This document shows, piece after piece, positions 1 through 8,294 of a stretch of DNA of 35,635 nt. Every line of letters starts with the position of its first letter. Position 1 is the stretch's first letter. This stretch comes from JBCBKZ01 sp039026975 (GTDB lineage Bacteria; Bacteroidota; Bacteroidia; J057): the NCBI GenBank assembly GCA_039026975.1, contig JBCCLI010000014.1:1-35635 (forward strand), in the 5' to 3' direction. A program made the position numbers and the translations under genes. The notes beneath the pieces were generated by a model, which was not told where the DNA came from, searched no databases, and was given only the letters and a program-made list of their open reading frames with translations.

Positions 1-492
1 GAGAATTTCTCCCTGAGCTGGCGGGATATCATCCTGATCTTAGGGGGCCTATTCTTAATGGTGAAGACCATCATGGAAATGCATGAAAAACTGGAGGAGC
101 ATGAGCAGGAAGGGCCTCCCAAAGTGGCCAAAAGTTTTATGGGGGTTATTCTCCAGATCATAGTCCTAGATGTCATCTTCTCTTTTGACTCTATACTCAC
201 AGCTGTAGGGCTGGCTAAACATGTAGAAGTAATGATAGTGGCTGTTGTCATAGCTCTTGTCATCATGATTTTCGCGGCAGGACCCATCAGTAATTTCATT
301 AATGCACGTCCTACCATGAAAATGCTTGCCCTCTCCTTTCTTCTCCTCATAGGCTTCATGTTAGTAGCTGAAGGATTTGAGCAGCACGTAAACAAAGGCT
401 ATATCTATTTTGCCATGGCTTTCGCCTTTGTAGTAGAACTGCTGAATAGCAGGCTCAGAGGGGGAGATAAAAAGGCCGAGGTGGACTCCTGA
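1..492 (+). CDS. TerC-family integral membrane protein (3' part)
   Basis: The reading frame is open from base 1, so the true start lies outside the window and about 163 C-terminal residues are visible. The segment after the first Met, 'MVKTIMEMHEKLEEHE', followed by a membrane helix containing 'LDVIFSFDSILTAVGLA', then two or three more hydrophobic helices, is typical of the TerC/YkoY family. The acidic residues in the FSFDS helix are the family hallmark. Members are inner-membrane proteins linked to tellurite resistance or to metal (Mn) export at secretion sites. The protein ends in a charged tail (RLRGGDKKAEVDS). A hairpin about 60 bases after the stop probably ends the transcript. The family call is firm; the substrate cannot be told from this fragment. 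Confidence 0.88.
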   Translation, partial: ENFSLSWRDIILILGGLFLMVKTIMEMHEKLEEHEQEGPPKVAKSFMGVILQIIVLDVIFSFDSILTAVGLAKHVEVMIVAVVIALVIMIFAAGPISNFINARPTMKMLALSFLLLIGFMLVAEGFEQHVNKGYIYFAMAFAFVVELLNSRLRGGDKKAEVDS

Positions 493-554
493 TAGGTATT
501 AATGATTGAATGCGTCAGTTTTAAATGAGAGAATGATGGTTTCTATAAGGCTTT

Positions 555-574
555 GGGCGAAAAATGTTTCGTCC
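555..574 (+). terminator. Probable intrinsic terminator after the TerC gene
   Basis: GGGCGAAA pairs with TTTCGTCC (one G-U pair) around a 4-base AATG loop, followed by TTACTACTTTT. It lies 62 bases after the TerC stop. The T-rich tail is interrupted, so termination may be partial. On the opposite strand there is no T-run. Confidence 0.5.
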
Positions 575-606
575 TTACTACTTTTACACATTCAGCCATT
601 CAGCCA

Positions 607-1239
607 TTAGGAGACGCTCGGAATAGCTGTTAGGGTCATGGTGGTAGTATAAGTTCCGGGTTGGATATTCTGATCTAGTAATATGGGAACTCCCTGCCTC
701 TCTAAATGGTCCCTCCATCCTATATAAAATTCAATATAATAGCGGTTTTCCTCAAACTGACCTGCATTACCATTTGGACCGGGCTCTATGATGGCTTTAG
801 GGGTAGTTGAGGCTACATAAATACCTGTTTTGTAATGTGTATCAAAAGATTTTCCATTTAGTTGTACGATGTCTTGAGTCAGGGGATTCCACCTACTTCC
901 CTGCGTAGCATTCACATCTTCTTCAGTTAAGATATGAAAGGTTAAGTTTCTGATATCTAATGTGTTCCCATATGCGCTGGAAAAGGCAGTGCAAGAAAAT
1001 TCTACTGTAAAACTAGTGGAAGAAGAAACCTCAAATCCAGTTTTTTTAGAATAAGAAGACACACGTTTTCCTTTCTCATAGTGCGTAATAGTACTAAAGG
1101 AAGAGTTTACAGAGGTATTCCCTATCACACGCAGTTCTATACTTTGCGCAAAATTTGCAGAAATAATAATCTCATCTGACTGAGGAAAAGCAGAAATATA
1201 GAAAGCTAGAAGGGAGATCGTTAGTATGTATTTACTCAC
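607..1239 (-). CDS. Small secreted beta-rich protein, unknown function
   Basis: The 210-residue protein begins MSKYILTISLLAFYISAFPQS, a plausible Sec signal peptide with cleavage near residue 20-21. The rest is rich in Ser/Thr and alternating hydrophobic residues, and ends with 'QPGTYTTTMTLTAIPSVS', a final-strand pattern seen in pilin-like or adhesin-like beta sandwiches of Bacteroidota. There are only isolated cysteines and no lipobox or T9SS tail. It is probably a periplasmic or surface beta-sandwich protein. It forms its own transcription unit: the gene upstream on the same strand ends at its own terminator (1332-1362). I do not recognise a named family with confidence. Confidence 0.65.
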   Translation of the reverse strand: MSKYILTISLLAFYISAFPQSDEIIISANFAQSIELRVIGNTSVNSSFSTITHYEKGKRVSSYSKKTGFEVSSSTSFTVEFSCTAFSSAYGNTLDIRNLTFHILTEEDVNATQGSRWNPLTQDIVQLNGKSFDTHYKTGIYVASTTPKAIIEPGPNGNAGQFEENRYYIEFYIGWRDHLERQGVPILLDQNIQPGTYTTTMTLTAIPSVS

Positions 1240-1331
1240 ATAATAAATATGAATATTCTCCTACCGCCTAACTAATGAATTCTTTCTTTACTATTACGCC
1301 ACAAAATCCCCTATTAGGCTATATAAGAGAT

Positions 1332-1362
1332 AAAAAAGCCTCGGATACAGTAGCTCCGAGGC
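1332..1362 (-). terminator. Intrinsic terminator after the repeat lipoprotein gene
   Basis: A perfect 8-bp stem (GCCTCGGA / TCCGAGGC, 9-base loop) is followed on the minus strand by TTTTTTA. It sits 25 bases past the stop codon at 1387 and separates that gene from the one ending at 607. Confidence 0.88.
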
Positions 1363-1386
1363 ACATATCTTTTGGTTACTACTCAC

Positions 1387-2526
1387 CTAAAATCTTTTAT
1401 AATACTCAGTTATATATCCTGTAACCTGATCATAAATAGGTCTGGTAAACTCTACAAACAAATCCTGTGGAAGGGGGTCCGCTAGCGGCTTACGTCTTTG
1501 CATGAACTCCTTATCTTCTTCAAACAAGGCGCGCTTATCTCCATTATAGAATCCCCACTTATCATAGTAGACAAAGGTACCTGGAAATTTCTTTTGAGAA
1601 ATGACAGCCTTAGACCTTGCATCCAGGATTTGGAGATCTAATAACCCACTGGAGGCTATTTCTTTCTGAAAACAGTGTACTTCTGCTTTTACCGTACCGT
1701 AAGCATTGATGGTAGAATCTCCTACCTCCACAGTCCCAGTGATGACACTGTCTCTGACTCGTTCTCTGACGGTTTCCTTCACATAGGCCTGTCCCACCAC
1801 AAAGTCATCAAAGGCCATTCTAAGGACATGATCTGGATTACGGGAACGGGCATTATTTTGGCCGGGAAGCATAAAGGCTACAAAGGGGCTGCCTGTCCTG
1901 TTAGCTACAAACTCAGCAATATTATTTTGGAAAAACTCTGTAGTCAGCTTAAAGGTTCTTGACTGCATAGGGATGGGCTCTATCCTTACCCATACTGTAG
2001 CCAGGTCCTGGGCTTCAAACATGAGGGTACGCGCGTCCTTGAAACCAGGCTTGCGGTCATCTACCCACTTAAAATGGGTATAGGCCTGCTTGGCTTCTTC
2101 TCTCCCTTCTGTATCCAGTAGGGTACTCCCTATCTGATACCTGGCTTCCACGGCTTTTCTGAGGGCCAGCTCGTAATCATTGCTGAAATTTTGGACATCT
2201 GGTAGGGCTTGCTTGGCAGCCGGAGAACGCTGTACCTCATCATAAATTTGGTTAAGGGCACCATATCTGCCCATTACCTGTTCCCACTTAAAGGGGTCAG
2301 AGCTATTCTTGAACTGAGCTACTTGATCCTGGTAGTACCCTAAGAGTGAAGGATATGCCAGCTTTAGTGTCTGGATGGCTTTCTTATTAGAAGGTGCCTT
2401 TCTCAGGCGATTCACTGCATTATTTACAGATTTTTCATAGTCTCCCTTTTGGTAGGCTTTTTTGCCAGAAGAGCAGCTAGCAAGAATGAGACAGCACAGG
2501 GATAATAATAGTAAATAGTGTTTCAT
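1387..2526 (-). CDS. Outer-membrane-type lipoprotein with helical (TPR-like) repeats
   Basis: The 379-residue product starts MKHYLLLLSLCCLILASCSSGKK. The lipobox LASC (residues 15-18) places the acylated Cys at 18, and the SSGK after it suits outer-membrane sorting. Residues 25-160 are helical with a 'YQKGDYEKSVNNAVNRLRKAP' segment that resembles a TPR-type hairpin. The C-terminal half (about 175-379) looks beta-rich and contains paired aromatic motifs (FVYYDKWGFYNG). It is probably an envelope lipoprotein of unknown role. It lies 153 bp downstream of the GT4 glycosyltransferase on the same strand and has a strong terminator after it, so it may be the last gene of that envelope operon or a separate unit. 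Confidence 0.72.
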   Translation of the reverse strand: MKHYLLLLSLCCLILASCSSGKKAYQKGDYEKSVNNAVNRLRKAPSNKKAIQTLKLAYPSLLGYYQDQVAQFKNSSDPFKWEQVMGRYGALNQIYDEVQRSPAAKQALPDVQNFSNDYELALRKAVEARYQIGSTLLDTEGREEAKQAYTHFKWVDDRKPGFKDARTLMFEAQDLATVWVRIEPIPMQSRTFKLTTEFFQNNIAEFVANRTGSPFVAFMLPGQNNARSRNPDHVLRMAFDDFVVGQAYVKETVRERVRDSVITGTVEVGDSTINAYGTVKAEVHCFQKEIASSGLLDLQILDARSKAVISQKKFPGTFVYYDKWGFYNGDKRALFEEDKEFMQRRKPLADPLPQDLFVEFTRPIYDQVTGYITEYYKRF

Positions 2527-2587
2527 GGCTTAGTGACTAATATATTATTCAGGGTAGATGTATATTTTTTATACAAGGACTTAGGTA

Positions 2588-2641
2588 TTTCTGTTTCCGC
2601 TTAGTAAGGCTGGCGTATCATCTGTGCCAGCTAAACAGAAA
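2588..2641. repeat. Nested inverted repeat between two leftward genes
   Basis: A perfect 9-bp outer arm (TTTCTGTTT at 2588-2596 with AAACAGAAA at 2633-2641) encloses a 6-bp stem (GCTGGC 2609-2614 with GCCAGC 2626-2631). Neither strand has a T-run after it, so it is not a standard terminator. It lies in the leader of the lipoprotein gene ending at 1387. Confidence 0.5.
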
Positions 2642-2679
2642 AGCGTGGTTTATCAACTATCATGTTAGTATTTGTCAAA

Positions 2680-3804
2680 TTACAAATAAGTTTCCAGCAC
2701 CTTCCAGCAAAGCTGATATGTCTGGTCCCAGGAAAACTTTTCTCGCTGCTTTCTTCCCTCCTGTATACATGCCTGCTTACGTGCTGAGTCTTGGAAAATA
2801 CTAATCATGGCCCGGCTGATTTCGTGTGTATCCGTAGGAGAAACCAGCACAGCCGCTTTACCTGCTATTTCCGGTATAGAGGATACTTCACTCGCTACTA
2901 TAGGCGTTTCTGCATACATAGCCTCTAGTAACGGAATCCCAAACCCCTCAAAAACAGGTATATATACTAAGCCCTCAGAAGCCCCATAAATTTTCCCTAA
3001 TTCCTGATCAGAAACAAATCCCGTAAAAATTACTGACTCCTTGTGTTTCATATGCTCATAGACACTCAAAGCTTCTTCATATTTCCATCCCTTTCTTCCC
3101 ACTAAGAGGAGCTTCACATGCAGGTCTACTTGCTCGCAAAAAGCATCAAAGGCTTTCAGCACAGAAGTAATATTCTTACGGGGATGGATAGCCCCCACCA
3201 TATGAAAGTAGGGAGCCCCACCAGTGTAGGTAGCTCTGACCTGTTTTTTCTCAGCATCAGAAATAGGAGAAAAGGTAGCACTAGCGCCATTATATACCAC
3301 AGACAGCTTATCTGGTGCCAGCCCATAGGTTTTTATGATATCTTCTTTTGAGAATTCAGATACTGTGCATATATGGGCAGCTTTTTCCGCATATACGGGA
3401 GAATACTTCCTACAGTAATTGGCAGCCCATTTACCTATGTATTGGGGAAAATGTTCATAGGCAAGGTCATGGAATACGGGAACCATGGGTGTACGCTTCA
3501 AGGCAGGCAGATAGAACTCAGGAGAAAAGAAGAGATCTACTTCATTTCTCTTTGCCCAGAGTGGAATCATCCCATGAAACCAGGCATGCCAAAGGAGAGG
3601 ATGCCGGGCCTGGGGCGGTAACACCACTGCCCGTACATTATCAGCAGGAATAAAGCGCGGATCATACTGCCGATCAAACAAGAATGAAAACCGGATATCA
3701 GGATGCTGCCGGGCCATACGTGACACCACCTCATAGGTAAAGCGTGGAATCCCTTCCATCTTTTCTCCTATAAGCAAGCGGGTATTAACGGCTATGTGTT
3801 TCAT
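2680..3804 (-). CDS. Glycosyltransferase family 4 (GT-B fold)
   Basis: The 374-residue protein has no signal peptide and the two-domain GT-B layout. The N-terminal acceptor domain (about 1-185) includes 'FHDLAYEHFP' near 111-120 and 'TVSEFSKEDI' near 147-156. The C-terminal GT4 nucleotide-sugar domain has 'HMVGAIHPRKN' near 201-211 and the EX7E signature 'EGFGIPLLE' with Glu286 and Glu294. The family transfers sugars from nucleotide donors with retention, usually in lipopolysaccharide, exopolysaccharide or glycan synthesis on the cytoplasmic face of the membrane. It follows the lytic transglycosylase gene by 51 bp on the same strand, so cotranscription is likely. The donor and acceptor cannot be predicted. 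Confidence 0.9.
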   Translation of the reverse strand: MKHIAVNTRLLIGEKMEGIPRFTYEVVSRMARQHPDIRFSFLFDRQYDPRFIPADNVRAVVLPPQARHPLLWHAWFHGMIPLWAKRNEVDLFFSPEFYLPALKRTPMVPVFHDLAYEHFPQYIGKWAANYCRKYSPVYAEKAAHICTVSEFSKEDIIKTYGLAPDKLSVVYNGASATFSPISDAEKKQVRATYTGGAPYFHMVGAIHPRKNITSVLKAFDAFCEQVDLHVKLLLVGRKGWKYEEALSVYEHMKHKESVIFTGFVSDQELGKIYGASEGLVYIPVFEGFGIPLLEAMYAETPIVASEVSSIPEIAGKAAVLVSPTDTHEISRAMISIFQDSARKQACIQEGRKQREKFSWDQTYQLCWKVLETYL

Positions 3805-3855
3805 GAAGCCTAACAGCTAACAATGCTGGCAAACTTAGCATTTTCTAATCTCAAA

Positions 3856-4890
3856 TCAGTTGGGGAGAATTTTACACTGGGTAAACAGGACTTCATCCAG
3901 TTCAAGCATGGAGGCAAGAATCAGCTGGGAATAGTTCTGGGAAGAATTACTGAAGTTCCTGTATTCCGTCTGCCAAAGGTCTAAAATTAGCTGCTTCCCA
4001 GCCTGGGGTGCTTTCATTTTTCTGATGGCTCCTCTCACATTTCGCCAGCCTGCGTGGTATACGTGAAGGACTAAGAGCTTGAACCATATCTCATTTTCAT
4101 TAAACGTAATATTCTCTTTCTCAAGAATTTCTCGAGTATGAGGAATACAGGTTCTTTTCAGAAAACGAGCCGCTGCTTTGGCCGACTTTTGAAAGTCTGT
4201 ACGTTCATCTGTGTGTTTATTCACGGTTAGGCCTAACTCCCTGGCTACTCCTTTCATTAGTTGGAAAGCACCTTGGGCACCTGCTATGGAGGTCCTGGAC
4301 CGTCCAGGACTTTCTATAAGCAGAATAGCCTGAGCATACCAGGGGTCTACCTCCTCCTCCCTAAATACCGGAAGGGCACTACTAATATCTGGAATGACTT
4401 CCCTGAATCTGTAGAAATGGTTTTGGCCGGAGGTAACATAAATTTCATCCTCTTTCTCCAAGCTAAAAAACTGCCTGATGCTGTCTTTGTAGGCTTTTTT
4501 GCTCTTTTTCCGCATATTCCACCACTCACGGGTAGGAATTTCTCCTATGATCTCTCGGTTTTTAGCAATATTAATGAGGGAAGTATCTGGAGAAACGTAC
4601 ATGGCTCTCCGCCAAAAAGTAGGTTGGTTTAAGGTGTCCCAGCCCTGCTCATATAGCTGGTTTTCTCTAATAACTTCATAAATATGGGTATCCTTAGGGA
4701 TACTCACTTTGATCAATGAAGGCGTTTCCAGCCAGGGCTGTACCTCCTGCATGGTAGGAGCACTTGACAAGAAGGCCTTGTCCTCCACCACAAAAATATT
4801 AGCATAGTAGGTAGAGGCGAACACATACATAATGAGACCACCTACTAGCAGACTCTGGAGCACAGTACCTAAAAATCCTGGACGTTTCAT
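3856..4890 (-). CDS. Membrane-anchored SLT-type lytic transglycosylase
   Basis: The 344-residue protein has one N-terminal membrane helix (about 10-26), a 150-residue linker domain and a C-terminal SLT (lysozyme-like) domain. The likely catalytic Glu is Glu193 in 'AILLIESPGRSR', followed by the SLT signature 'SIAGAQGAFQLM' (201-212) and, nearer the C-terminus, 'LHVYHAGWRNVRGAI', which fits the substrate groove. Enzymes of this type cleave peptidoglycan strands to 1,6-anhydro-muropeptides in the periplasm. The N-terminal domain has no LysM repeats that I can see. It lies 51 bp upstream of the GT4 gene and 112 bp downstream of the di-heme cytochrome gene, all on the minus strand. Confidence 0.85.
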   Translation of the reverse strand: MKRPGFLGTVLQSLLVGGLIMYVFASTYYANIFVVEDKAFLSSAPTMQEVQPWLETPSLIKVSIPKDTHIYEVIRENQLYEQGWDTLNQPTFWRRAMYVSPDTSLINIAKNREIIGEIPTREWWNMRKKSKKAYKDSIRQFFSLEKEDEIYVTSGQNHFYRFREVIPDISSALPVFREEEVDPWYAQAILLIESPGRSRTSIAGAQGAFQLMKGVARELGLTVNKHTDERTDFQKSAKAAARFLKRTCIPHTREILEKENITFNENEIWFKLLVLHVYHAGWRNVRGAIRKMKAPQAGKQLILDLWQTEYRNFSNSSQNYSQLILASMLELDEVLFTQCKILPN

Positions 4891-5002
4891 GAAAATGTAT
4901 ACAACTGGTTAGACTGTATATAGATTACTCGCAGATCACAACTTGAATATAGGATATGAGCGGCTGAAAAGATAACGCAATCCAGGTCCTAATTAATCTT
5001 TT

Positions 5003-6454
5003 CTACAGACTTTTTAGATAAGCGATAAGGGCCTGCCTATTCTGATGACTGAGGGTATCTCCATAAGTATGCCCCTGGTTACTGAAGCCCGGCAGGGTAG
5101 TATCATAGGTATATCTTCCTTTTCCGGATTTTCTAGCTTCGTAAGCCCAGCCTACTTTTTCCATATCATATTGCCCCTCCTCAAAGGATCTATGCCAGTA
5201 GGTAGGACGAGCTGAACTATTTAATAAGCTTTCCAGATCAGGAACAGATCCATTATGCAGAAAGGGCGCGGTAGCCCAGATGCCATCCAGCGGGGGAGCT
5301 ATATATCCAAAGGAAGGCTTACCTGTAGCTTTAGGCTCAGTAGTGGCAAACCAGCTGTTATTTAGCCACTCATTCAGGGGCGTATGTAACGCATACCATG
5401 CGTAAAGGGAGTCTGTCCCTATCTCTTTTATAGGGATAATTTTATTTGGATAGGTTTCCCTTCCCTCGTACTTCCCATGGCACTTACTACAATTTTGCCC
5501 AAAGATATTTCTCCCTTTAGCTACCATATCAGGGTCTAGCGGATATGGATAGGCAGGGGGCTCCAGGGTTTGTATCCAGGCAATAGCATCCTTGAAATTA
5601 TGCTGGATCACTCTTGCATCTGAACTATCATTTACCCCTAGCAGACATGCTTGTATCAGAAGCTTAGACCAGTCTCCCCTCCCTACTCCGTTATAGTAAA
5701 GCACTTTCTTTTTTTTCAGGTTCCATAGAGGAGGGACGTCCGTCCCTAGTCCTATATCTGGCAACTGGAAATTAGCTGTTTTCTTAGCACGTAAATCCTT
5801 CGAATTCCGGTAGGCGACTAAGGCTTCTTCTAACCTAAAAGCAGGATTAACGCCGGGGTTATCCATTACTATGGCAGGTGCTATGATCTTAAAGAATTCT
5901 CCTTGTTCTTCATAACTCTTCCATTCCTGAGAATTTTTCCCATACTTCCTTTTTAAGATCCAGTTTAGCAAACTAAATCTGGCCTTCATATTCCTGGTAT
6001 AATCACTGAAGGCGTTTCCCAGCCCCAGTACCACTTCCCCATTTATGGTAGAAGCGTGGCAGGAAAAACAGTTACCGTTAACTACATAATAGCCTTGTTC
6101 TTTTTCAAAAGCAGTAAAATTGTAGGGAATGACTTTATTCTTCCCCTCCCTTTTCATCACAGTATCCTCTTCAGCTTTGAAAAACTTAATAAACTGATCA
6201 TACGGGATCCCATTACCTATATAGTTTCCGGAGAATAAGTATTCCTTTCCTTTCTCTGGATCTCCCTCATAGTGAGAATAATCTTCCATGACACGATAAA
6301 CTCCAGCCGGATTCTCTCCTACCTCCCACAGAGAAGCCTTCTGGCTGCAGGCCGCCAATATCAATAATGCTGACACCAGACATACTGTGCTTAGGTACTT
6401 AGAAACCATGGACGTCATATTCTCCATTTTGTATTTATCCAGACCTCTTTTCAA
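5003..6454 (-). CDS. Di-heme cytochrome c lipoprotein, RoxA-like
   Basis: The 483-residue product carries two CxxCH heme c sites: CFSCH at 129-133 and CSKCH at 322-326. A late motif 'APFLHNGSVPDLESLL' is typical of di-heme cytochromes of the cytochrome c peroxidase / rubber-oxygenase (RoxA) group. A lipobox LAAC has its Cys at residue 36. The first 15 residues are charged, so a later start (Met10 or Met16, giving MVSKYLSTVCLVSALLILAAC) may be the real one; the longest frame is given here. It should be attached to the periplasmic or outer-membrane face, where it could transfer electrons or activate oxygen. Substrate unknown. The 317-bp upstream region is shared with a divergent gene. Confidence 0.8.
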   Translation of the reverse strand: MKRGLDKYKMENMTSMVSKYLSTVCLVSALLILAACSQKASLWEVGENPAGVYRVMEDYSHYEGDPEKGKEYLFSGNYIGNGIPYDQFIKFFKAEEDTVMKREGKNKVIPYNFTAFEKEQGYYVVNGNCFSCHASTINGEVVLGLGNAFSDYTRNMKARFSLLNWILKRKYGKNSQEWKSYEEQGEFFKIIAPAIVMDNPGVNPAFRLEEALVAYRNSKDLRAKKTANFQLPDIGLGTDVPPLWNLKKKKVLYYNGVGRGDWSKLLIQACLLGVNDSSDARVIQHNFKDAIAWIQTLEPPAYPYPLDPDMVAKGRNIFGQNCSKCHGKYEGRETYPNKIIPIKEIGTDSLYAWYALHTPLNEWLNNSWFATTEPKATGKPSFGYIAPPLDGIWATAPFLHNGSVPDLESLLNSSARPTYWHRSFEEGQYDMEKVGWAYEARKSGKGRYTYDTTLPGFSNQGHTYGDTLSHQNRQALIAYLKSL

Positions 6455-6771
6455 GCAAAAGGTTTTTTTAGAATCTGGATTTCAAGAGAATTACCATCAA
6501 AACCTACCCTTTGAAGGTGTATACTAGCCTTAGCGTGATGGAAATATTGTGAGCATGACTCCTGATCACACATTCATCTTTCTCCCTCTGGTTGGGTATT
6601 CTCTTCTAATGGTAAGGCCTAATTTCTTACTATCTAAGACCCACGACTCAGCTTACTTAATACGGGCTAGTGGACTAAAAATGTAGGGGGAAGGGTGTGC
6701 ATACAGGGGCTAATTCAAATTTTTTCTAACCTCAGCGGCTCCAAATTCGTTTTCATTGAAAACATTCTATT
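6455..6771. other. Divergent intergenic region between cytochrome and DUF2147 genes
   Basis: These 317 bases hold the promoters of both flanking genes. The only structure I can point to is GTTTTC-att-GAAAAC at 6749-6763, a perfect 6-bp inverted repeat ending 8 bases before the rightward ATG, which could be an operator or a leader hairpin. I see no small reading frame with convincing features. Confidence 0.5.
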
Positions 6772-7215
6772 ATGACCAGACAAAAAAGCACCTATCTTCT
6801 TCTATTACTGCTAGGGTTTTCCTTCCTGAGTATTCCACAGGTTTTTTCCCAAGATGGATCTGTGGGAAAATGGTGGAACCCTGAAAAAGACGGGATTGTT
6901 ACTATCTACAAAAAGGGGGATAAGTATTATGGGAAGATTTCCTGGGCTAAAAACCCTCGTAAGGATACTAAAAATCCGGATACTTCTTTAAGAAGCCGAG
7001 ATGTAGTAGGATCAGATATCTTCACTAACTTTAGCTGGGACGCCGGAGAAAAAGAATGGATAGACGGAGAAGTATATGATCCTAAAAATGGGAAGTCCTA
7101 TTCCTGTTATATGTGGCTAGAGAAAAATAATCCTAATAAACTCCACGTAAGAGGATACGTCATGGGAATGACCTTCCTTGGAAGAACTGAGATCTTCACT
7201 AAAGTGGAGGAGTAA
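6772..7215 (+). CDS. Secreted DUF2147 protein
   Basis: The 147-residue protein starts with a Sec signal peptide (MTRQKSTYLLLLLLGFSFLSIPQVFSQ, cleavage near 26-27). The mature part begins 'GKWWNPEKDGIVTIYKKGDKYYGKISW' in overall pattern and continues with 'DIFTNFSWD', 'DGEVYDPKNGKSYSCYMWL' and 'LHVRGYVMGMTFLGRTEIF'. This is the full DUF2147 pattern, a lipocalin-like small beta barrel usual in this length range. Function in the family is not established; members are periplasmic or secreted. It stands alone and its stop codon lies 2 bp from the stop of the convergent galM gene, with no terminator between them. Confidence 0.87.
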   Translation: MTRQKSTYLLLLLLGFSFLSIPQVFSQDGSVGKWWNPEKDGIVTIYKKGDKYYGKISWAKNPRKDTKNPDTSLRSRDVVGSDIFTNFSWDAGEKEWIDGEVYDPKNGKSYSCYMWLEKNNPNKLHVRGYVMGMTFLGRTEIFTKVEE

Positions 7216-7217
7216 AT

Positions 7218-8243
7218 TCAACTCTCAAAATGGTATACTATGGTCTCCTCATAGATTTCTCCTGCTGCTAATAAGGTGGAAGGAAAATGAGGGATATTAG
7301 GGCTATCTGGGAAATGTTGTGGTTCCAGGCAAATAGCTCCATAGGTTAGCATGGGCTTATTTGAGCTATCTCTGAAGGCCTCCGCCATCCCGTTAGCCGT
7401 GAATACTTGCAGTCCGGGTTGGGTGGTATAGGTGCTTAAGGCCCTTCCTGACTCTGGCTCTTCTAGCCTAGCTGCTAGCATTAGGCCTTCCTTTTCTCTG
7501 TCCAGAACATAGTTATGGTCATAGCCGCCAGCTAGGGTGATGAGTGGATGGTCTGCCGCTATGTCCTCTCCTACCCGCTTAGGGATAGTGAAGTCCAGTG
7601 GGGTTTCTATAATGGATACCAACTCACCCGTTGGGACTAAGTCATTATCTACGGCTGTAATCTGATGTGCATTTAACTGAAGAATATGGTCGCACACATC
7701 CCGCTTTAGGTTACCACAGAGGTTGAAGTACGCATGATGGGTCATGTTTACATGCGTATCCGCATCTGACACAGCAGAAAACGTAATCACCAGTTCCGAC
7801 TTTTCTGTCAATTCAAAGCTCACACTGGTATCCAGATTCCCTGGATACCCCCCTTCAGTAGCGGGAGAAGGGTAGGTTAATATGAGCTTTTCTCCTTCTA
7901 TTCTCCCTGTCCACAGTCTGGTATGGAACCCTTTTTTTCCCCCATGTAGATGGTGTGCACCCAGGTTTGTATCCAGCTGATAGGTTTTCCCGTGAAGCTG
8001 GAATTGGCCATTTCTAATTCTGTTTCCAAAACGTCCTATGGTAGAGCCAAGAAAAGGATGATCATTTAGGTAATCCTCCGGGTTAGGTAGACCTAGGACC
8101 ACATTCTCTATGTTCCCTTCCCTGTCTGGCATATGCAGGGACATGAGCGTAGCCCCCAGATTGAGGATGGTAGCTTCTATTCCTGAGGAGTTGGTCAGGC
8201 GAAAACGAACAAGATGGTCAGTGAGAGATTCTTGGGTGATCAT
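7218..8243 (-). CDS. galM: Aldose 1-epimerase (galactose mutarotase)
   Basis: The 341-residue protein has normal family length and no signal peptide. Conserved parts are 'FLGSTIGRFGNRI' (64-76), 'HHLHGG' (97-102), 'NMTHHAYFNL' (166-175) with the catalytic His pair region, 'GGYDHNYVL' (239-247) and 'CLEPQHFPDSPN' (305-316) with Glu307 as the expected general base. The enzyme interconverts alpha and beta anomers of galactose or glucose in the cytoplasm. It is encoded 51 bp downstream of the sodium/sugar symporter gene, so the two probably serve the same substrate. A terminator fills that gap and its T-run ends at the ATG; expression may therefore depend on read-through or on its own start. Confidence 0.93.
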   Translation of the reverse strand: MITQESLTDHLVRFRLTNSSGIEATILNLGATLMSLHMPDREGNIENVVLGLPNPEDYLNDHPFLGSTIGRFGNRIRNGQFQLHGKTYQLDTNLGAHHLHGGKKGFHTRLWTGRIEGEKLILTYPSPATEGGYPGNLDTSVSFELTEKSELVITFSAVSDADTHVNMTHHAYFNLCGNLKRDVCDHILQLNAHQITAVDNDLVPTGELVSIIETPLDFTIPKRVGEDIAADHPLITLAGGYDHNYVLDREKEGLMLAARLEEPESGRALSTYTTQPGLQVFTANGMAEAFRDSSNKPMLTYGAICLEPQHFPDSPNIPHFPSTLLAAGEIYEETIVYHFES

Positions 8244-8270
8244 AAAAAAAGGGGGAGCCTAAGGCTCCCC
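8244..8270 (-). terminator. Intrinsic terminator between symporter and galM
   Basis: A perfect GC-rich 8-bp stem (GGGGAGCC / GGCTCCCC) with a 3-base loop is followed on the minus strand by seven T residues (8250-8244). The T-run ends at the base before the galM start codon at 8243, so the hairpin is also galM's translation-initiation region. Confidence 0.85.
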
Positions 8271-8294
8271 TGATGATTGAAAATTGCTGATGTG

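Noticed and set aside
589..608. Short direct repeat of ATTCAGCC/CAGCCATT
   Set aside because: Only about two units of 8 bases; too short to be a meaningful tandem repeat.
1675..1962. Rightward frame of 95 codons inside the lipoprotein gene
   Set aside because: Opposite-strand shadow of a well-supported lipoprotein gene, with no domain or signal features.
3348..3653. Rightward frames opposite the GT4 gene
   Set aside because: They overlap fully with the glycosyltransferase and have low-complexity, arbitrary composition.
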